Assembly: GCA_052258065.1 (NCBI GenBank)
Contig: JBQQPY010000002.1
Location: 930,001 to 994,000, forward strand
Direction of reading: 5' to 3'
Length of the DNA: 64,000 bases
DNA from: JBQQPY01 sp052258065
GTDB lineage: Bacteria > Pseudomonadota > Gammaproteobacteria > Enterobacterales > Enterobacteriaceae
The position numbers and the translations under genes were made by a program. Of the stretch, positions 61,691-64,000 are shown piece after piece; positions within the stretch are counted from its first letter, which is position 1; each line of letters begins with the position of its first letter. The notes under the pieces were generated by a model. That model saw only the letters and a program-made list of their open reading frames with translations, did no database searches and was not told the DNA's origin.

Positions 61691-62580
61691 ACTTGTTATC
61701 TATTCCAGTTTATTAAATAGCCCTTCATCTATATTCTTTAGCTAATTTTCTTTAAGATCTAAATAACATATTCTTCGAGTGATGACTCAATATTGCGAAT
61801 AATCGGATTGATTAAGGCAGCTAGTTCTATGCGCACAGCAGCGCATAGATATCAAATAGACACTTCTACTTTTCGGCTTATGCATCAGATTTAAATCCTA
61901 TGCAGATAGCATTTTCAAGCTGTAATCACTACCCATAAAGCTCCAGCAAAAATCGTTGATTCACTGACGCAAGTGCTCTAGCCGTTTGTATTCGTAGCCC
62001 CTGAGCAAGTGCTCTAGACTTTAACGGCAGCGCTACACGCGTGCGCCCAATCTATTGAGGAGGAGTATTATCTATGCAAACGACTGAGATTATCGTGTTA
62101 TAGGGCTAACATTTATAAAATCTCGGCAAACTCCTCTCGCCACTCGATCGCTTTACACGTCTAATTGATATATCGAATTTTAATAAAATTAATGCATTCA
62201 GAACTTTCTGTGCGACATGCTTTCTATTACTTACGAAATCTTGAAGTTACGTTATTTGTTCCCGCCCGAAAATGATAATTTATTTTTTATTCTTCTATTT
62301 TAGAAGATTTTTCAGCCCTGACTACAGATAGTAGAACGGCTATTTTTATATATTAGGAAACCAGTGTTGTATCATATATTAAACAACAGATAAAGACGCT
62401 CGAGCTTAATATAAGCGTTACTAGTATTGAAATACTAATCGTTCTTGCCGTTTATCTGATTGCGTTATATCTTCTAAAAAGCGACTTCATTTCACAATGT
62501 ATTAATTTTGTCAATATAACGATCAAGACATTTCTCGCCATCCGATTTCGGAATGGAAAACAGTTTTCTTTTTTAAAAAT
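61690..62580. mobile_element. IS630 fragments of both types and a repeat C fragment
   Basis: 61690-61960 is a plus fragment of the type A IS630 element (TATTCCAGTTTATTAAATAG, TCGGATTGATTAAGGCAG). 62090-62370 is a minus fragment of type B (AAAATCTCGGCAAACTCC, AACTTTCTGTGCGACATGCT). 62370-62550 is a short repeat C copy (GACGCTCGAGCTTAATATAA). Confidence 0.5.
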
Positions 62581-63365
62581 TTATTTTTAATAATATATCA
62601 ATATTAATTACTGCAATAGAACTTTCTAGCCAACACTAATTGAGAGAATTCCTGATGTCAAAACTGTATATATTGGTGCAGTTTTATTTTAAACTCTTCA
62701 CCAGAAGAGAAATGGTAACTTTACAGCATATTTTTATACGCTAATTAAATCTTTCGACCATATGATTCGCTTATAGATATATCGATGAACCAAGACAGTA
62801 TTTCATATAAAGCTATATACATAAGAAATCAAACTCATTTTTTCTGATAGCTTAGTATTTTCGAAGGCAAAAAACGATCTGTAAATTCTTTGCCATTTTC
62901 TATAAGCACCCTATAAATAGCTATAGAACATTCTCAATGAAGATCACGCAAGAAATATCGTGCATTAGCTGCAATCTTGACTTTATAGAGACGGATAAAA
63001 CAAAGCAAGTCGCTCGATTTATACCCACGAAAAGATAACATCGTGAAATTTTATTTTGCATTTTTAAAAGATATTTTAAATCAATATGCAGGCAAATATA
63101 TTCATTGAGTTTATTGTGCTTTAGTTTTTGATGCTTTATCTTTTATATTACGCAAAGTCCTTAATCTATACTTAGGTAAATAGCGATTCAGAATCGCCAG
63201 CAGAGTACCTGGTGGGCAGGCTTTCGCAGGAGATGGCTGCTGTTGCCTGAATTTGCGATGCCCCAGTCTTCAAAAAATAGAAAATAAAGAAACGCTCTGA
63301 TTTTAAGTGTTATAGTTGTCTAATGATAAAGCCTGATAATCATCATGTTTTTCCCTTAACTGTAT
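62580..63365 (-). mobile_element. degraded IS481-family element
   Basis: Collinear with 42985-43985 and 44810-45775: end sequence near 62600, GATCTGTAAATTCTTTGCCA, GACTTTATAGAGACGGATAA, AAAGATAACATCGTGAAATT, and the opposite end near 63340. An internal deletion is likely near 63200-63290. No open frame. Confidence 0.65.
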
Positions 63366-64000
63366 CTATCAATATTGATTTTACCAAAAGAGTCTACATA
63401 ATAATCTAAGACTATAACAGGCAGCGCTCCCATGTTTTGCAGTATTATGTGGAGCTTAGAGTCAACGAGAGCGGCTATCAGCTGACTGGTGCCATTCCGA
63501 ATAAGTTTATGCAAGTGATCAAGGGTAACATCAGGTTCCGCTAATACTTACAACCGTCATTCCGCATCTATTTTTCCTTTTGATTACTTAACAGCATTCT
63601 GAGATATTTAAATTTATTACTGCTTTTCTGACTAATCAACATGATTACTCTACACGTTACCACCATTAACCTTGATCACTTAAGTCTCTTTGATGCACTG
63701 CATGATAAGCTAGCTGTTACAAAAATAACTGCGTTGCCTAAAAACACTCGGCTTAGAGCTCACACAGCGAGACGATGCTTGCTATGATTTTAAATAGACT
63801 GCTTATTCAAAGCGGCAACCTGCACATCCTCCTATTCTTCTTCGCTAACAAGTCAACCTCCTAAAATCTGTGAAGACGAATTTAATAGCAACATTCTAAA
63901 ACATTGACTAAATACCCCGCGTCATGCCTAGGTTGCTTTACTTTGTAAGGGAATCTCTAAGAGAGTAATAACTACGCTGAGTCTTAAGAAGACTGCTCAT
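63366..64000. other. no gene seen
   Basis: 63420-63550 is slightly GC-richer, with a short plus frame (QHYVELRVNESGYQLTGAIPNKFMQVIKGNIRFR), unrecognised. The rest is stop-rich. Confidence 0.45.

Overview
The window looks like the chromosome of a recently host-restricted gammaproteobacterial symbiont of the order Enterobacterales, most like the Sodalis-allied insect endosymbionts. That placement is inferred from protein similarity and gene order; no 16S gene is present. Enterobacterial gene neighbourhoods survive: asnB-metT-leuW-glnU-glnW, argX-hisR-leuT-proM, rsmB-trkA-mscL, gcvR/dapA-bamC, mnmA-hflD-purB-phoP-phoQ, iscR-iscS and hldD-waaF-waaC. Most of the DNA between the survivors is AT-rich decayed sequence. 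Less than a third of the window is convincingly coding.

Layout. 1-5.5 kb: a decaying tRNA operon (leuW and glnU readable, metT and glnW degraded), the tail of a dead asnB, an intact yghU-type glutathione transferase, and the intact tRNA cluster Arg-His-Leu-Pro. 6-13 kb: a dead group II intron maturase, decayed IS630 and IS481 copies, and glyA. 13.7-17.1 kb: intact galU-ugd-uronate epimerase operon. 17-23 kb: IS and probable phage debris. 23.1-25.9 kb: rne. 26-29.5 kb: repeats and IS debris. 29.5-31.3 kb: iscS and iscR with an IscR operator. 31.5-38.4 kb: nested IS remnants, phoQ and phoP pseudogenes, purB, a collapsed hflD, mnmA. 38.4-47.3 kb: IS remnants around bamC-dapA and a gcvR relic. 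47.6-50.7 kb: rsmB, trkA and an mscL pseudogene. 51-57 kb: remains of a Mu-like prophage (MuB-type ATPase and lysozyme, same strand). 57.7-60.7 kb: hldD-waaF-waaC. The last 3 kb is IS debris.

The survivors form a coherent minimal set: translation and RNA processing (tRNAs, mnmA, rsmB, rne), one-carbon, purine and lysine/peptidoglycan metabolism (glyA, purB, dapA), sulfur transfer (iscS, iscR), K+ uptake (trkA), and LPS inner core plus nucleotide sugars (hldD, waaF, waaC, galU, ugd, epimerase). Losses include the phoPQ sensor system, mscL, hflD, gcvR and everything downstream of iscS.

The most notable signal is that three retained genes are each off by exactly one base in a homopolymer. rne and mnmA have A7 where A8 restores the frame, and trkA has T6 where T7 restores the usual C-terminus. 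This is either real tract contraction, possibly rescued by polymerase slippage as proposed for other endosymbionts, or systematic homopolymer undercalling in the assembly. I found no CRISPR array, no rRNA and no clearly new multi-gene system.
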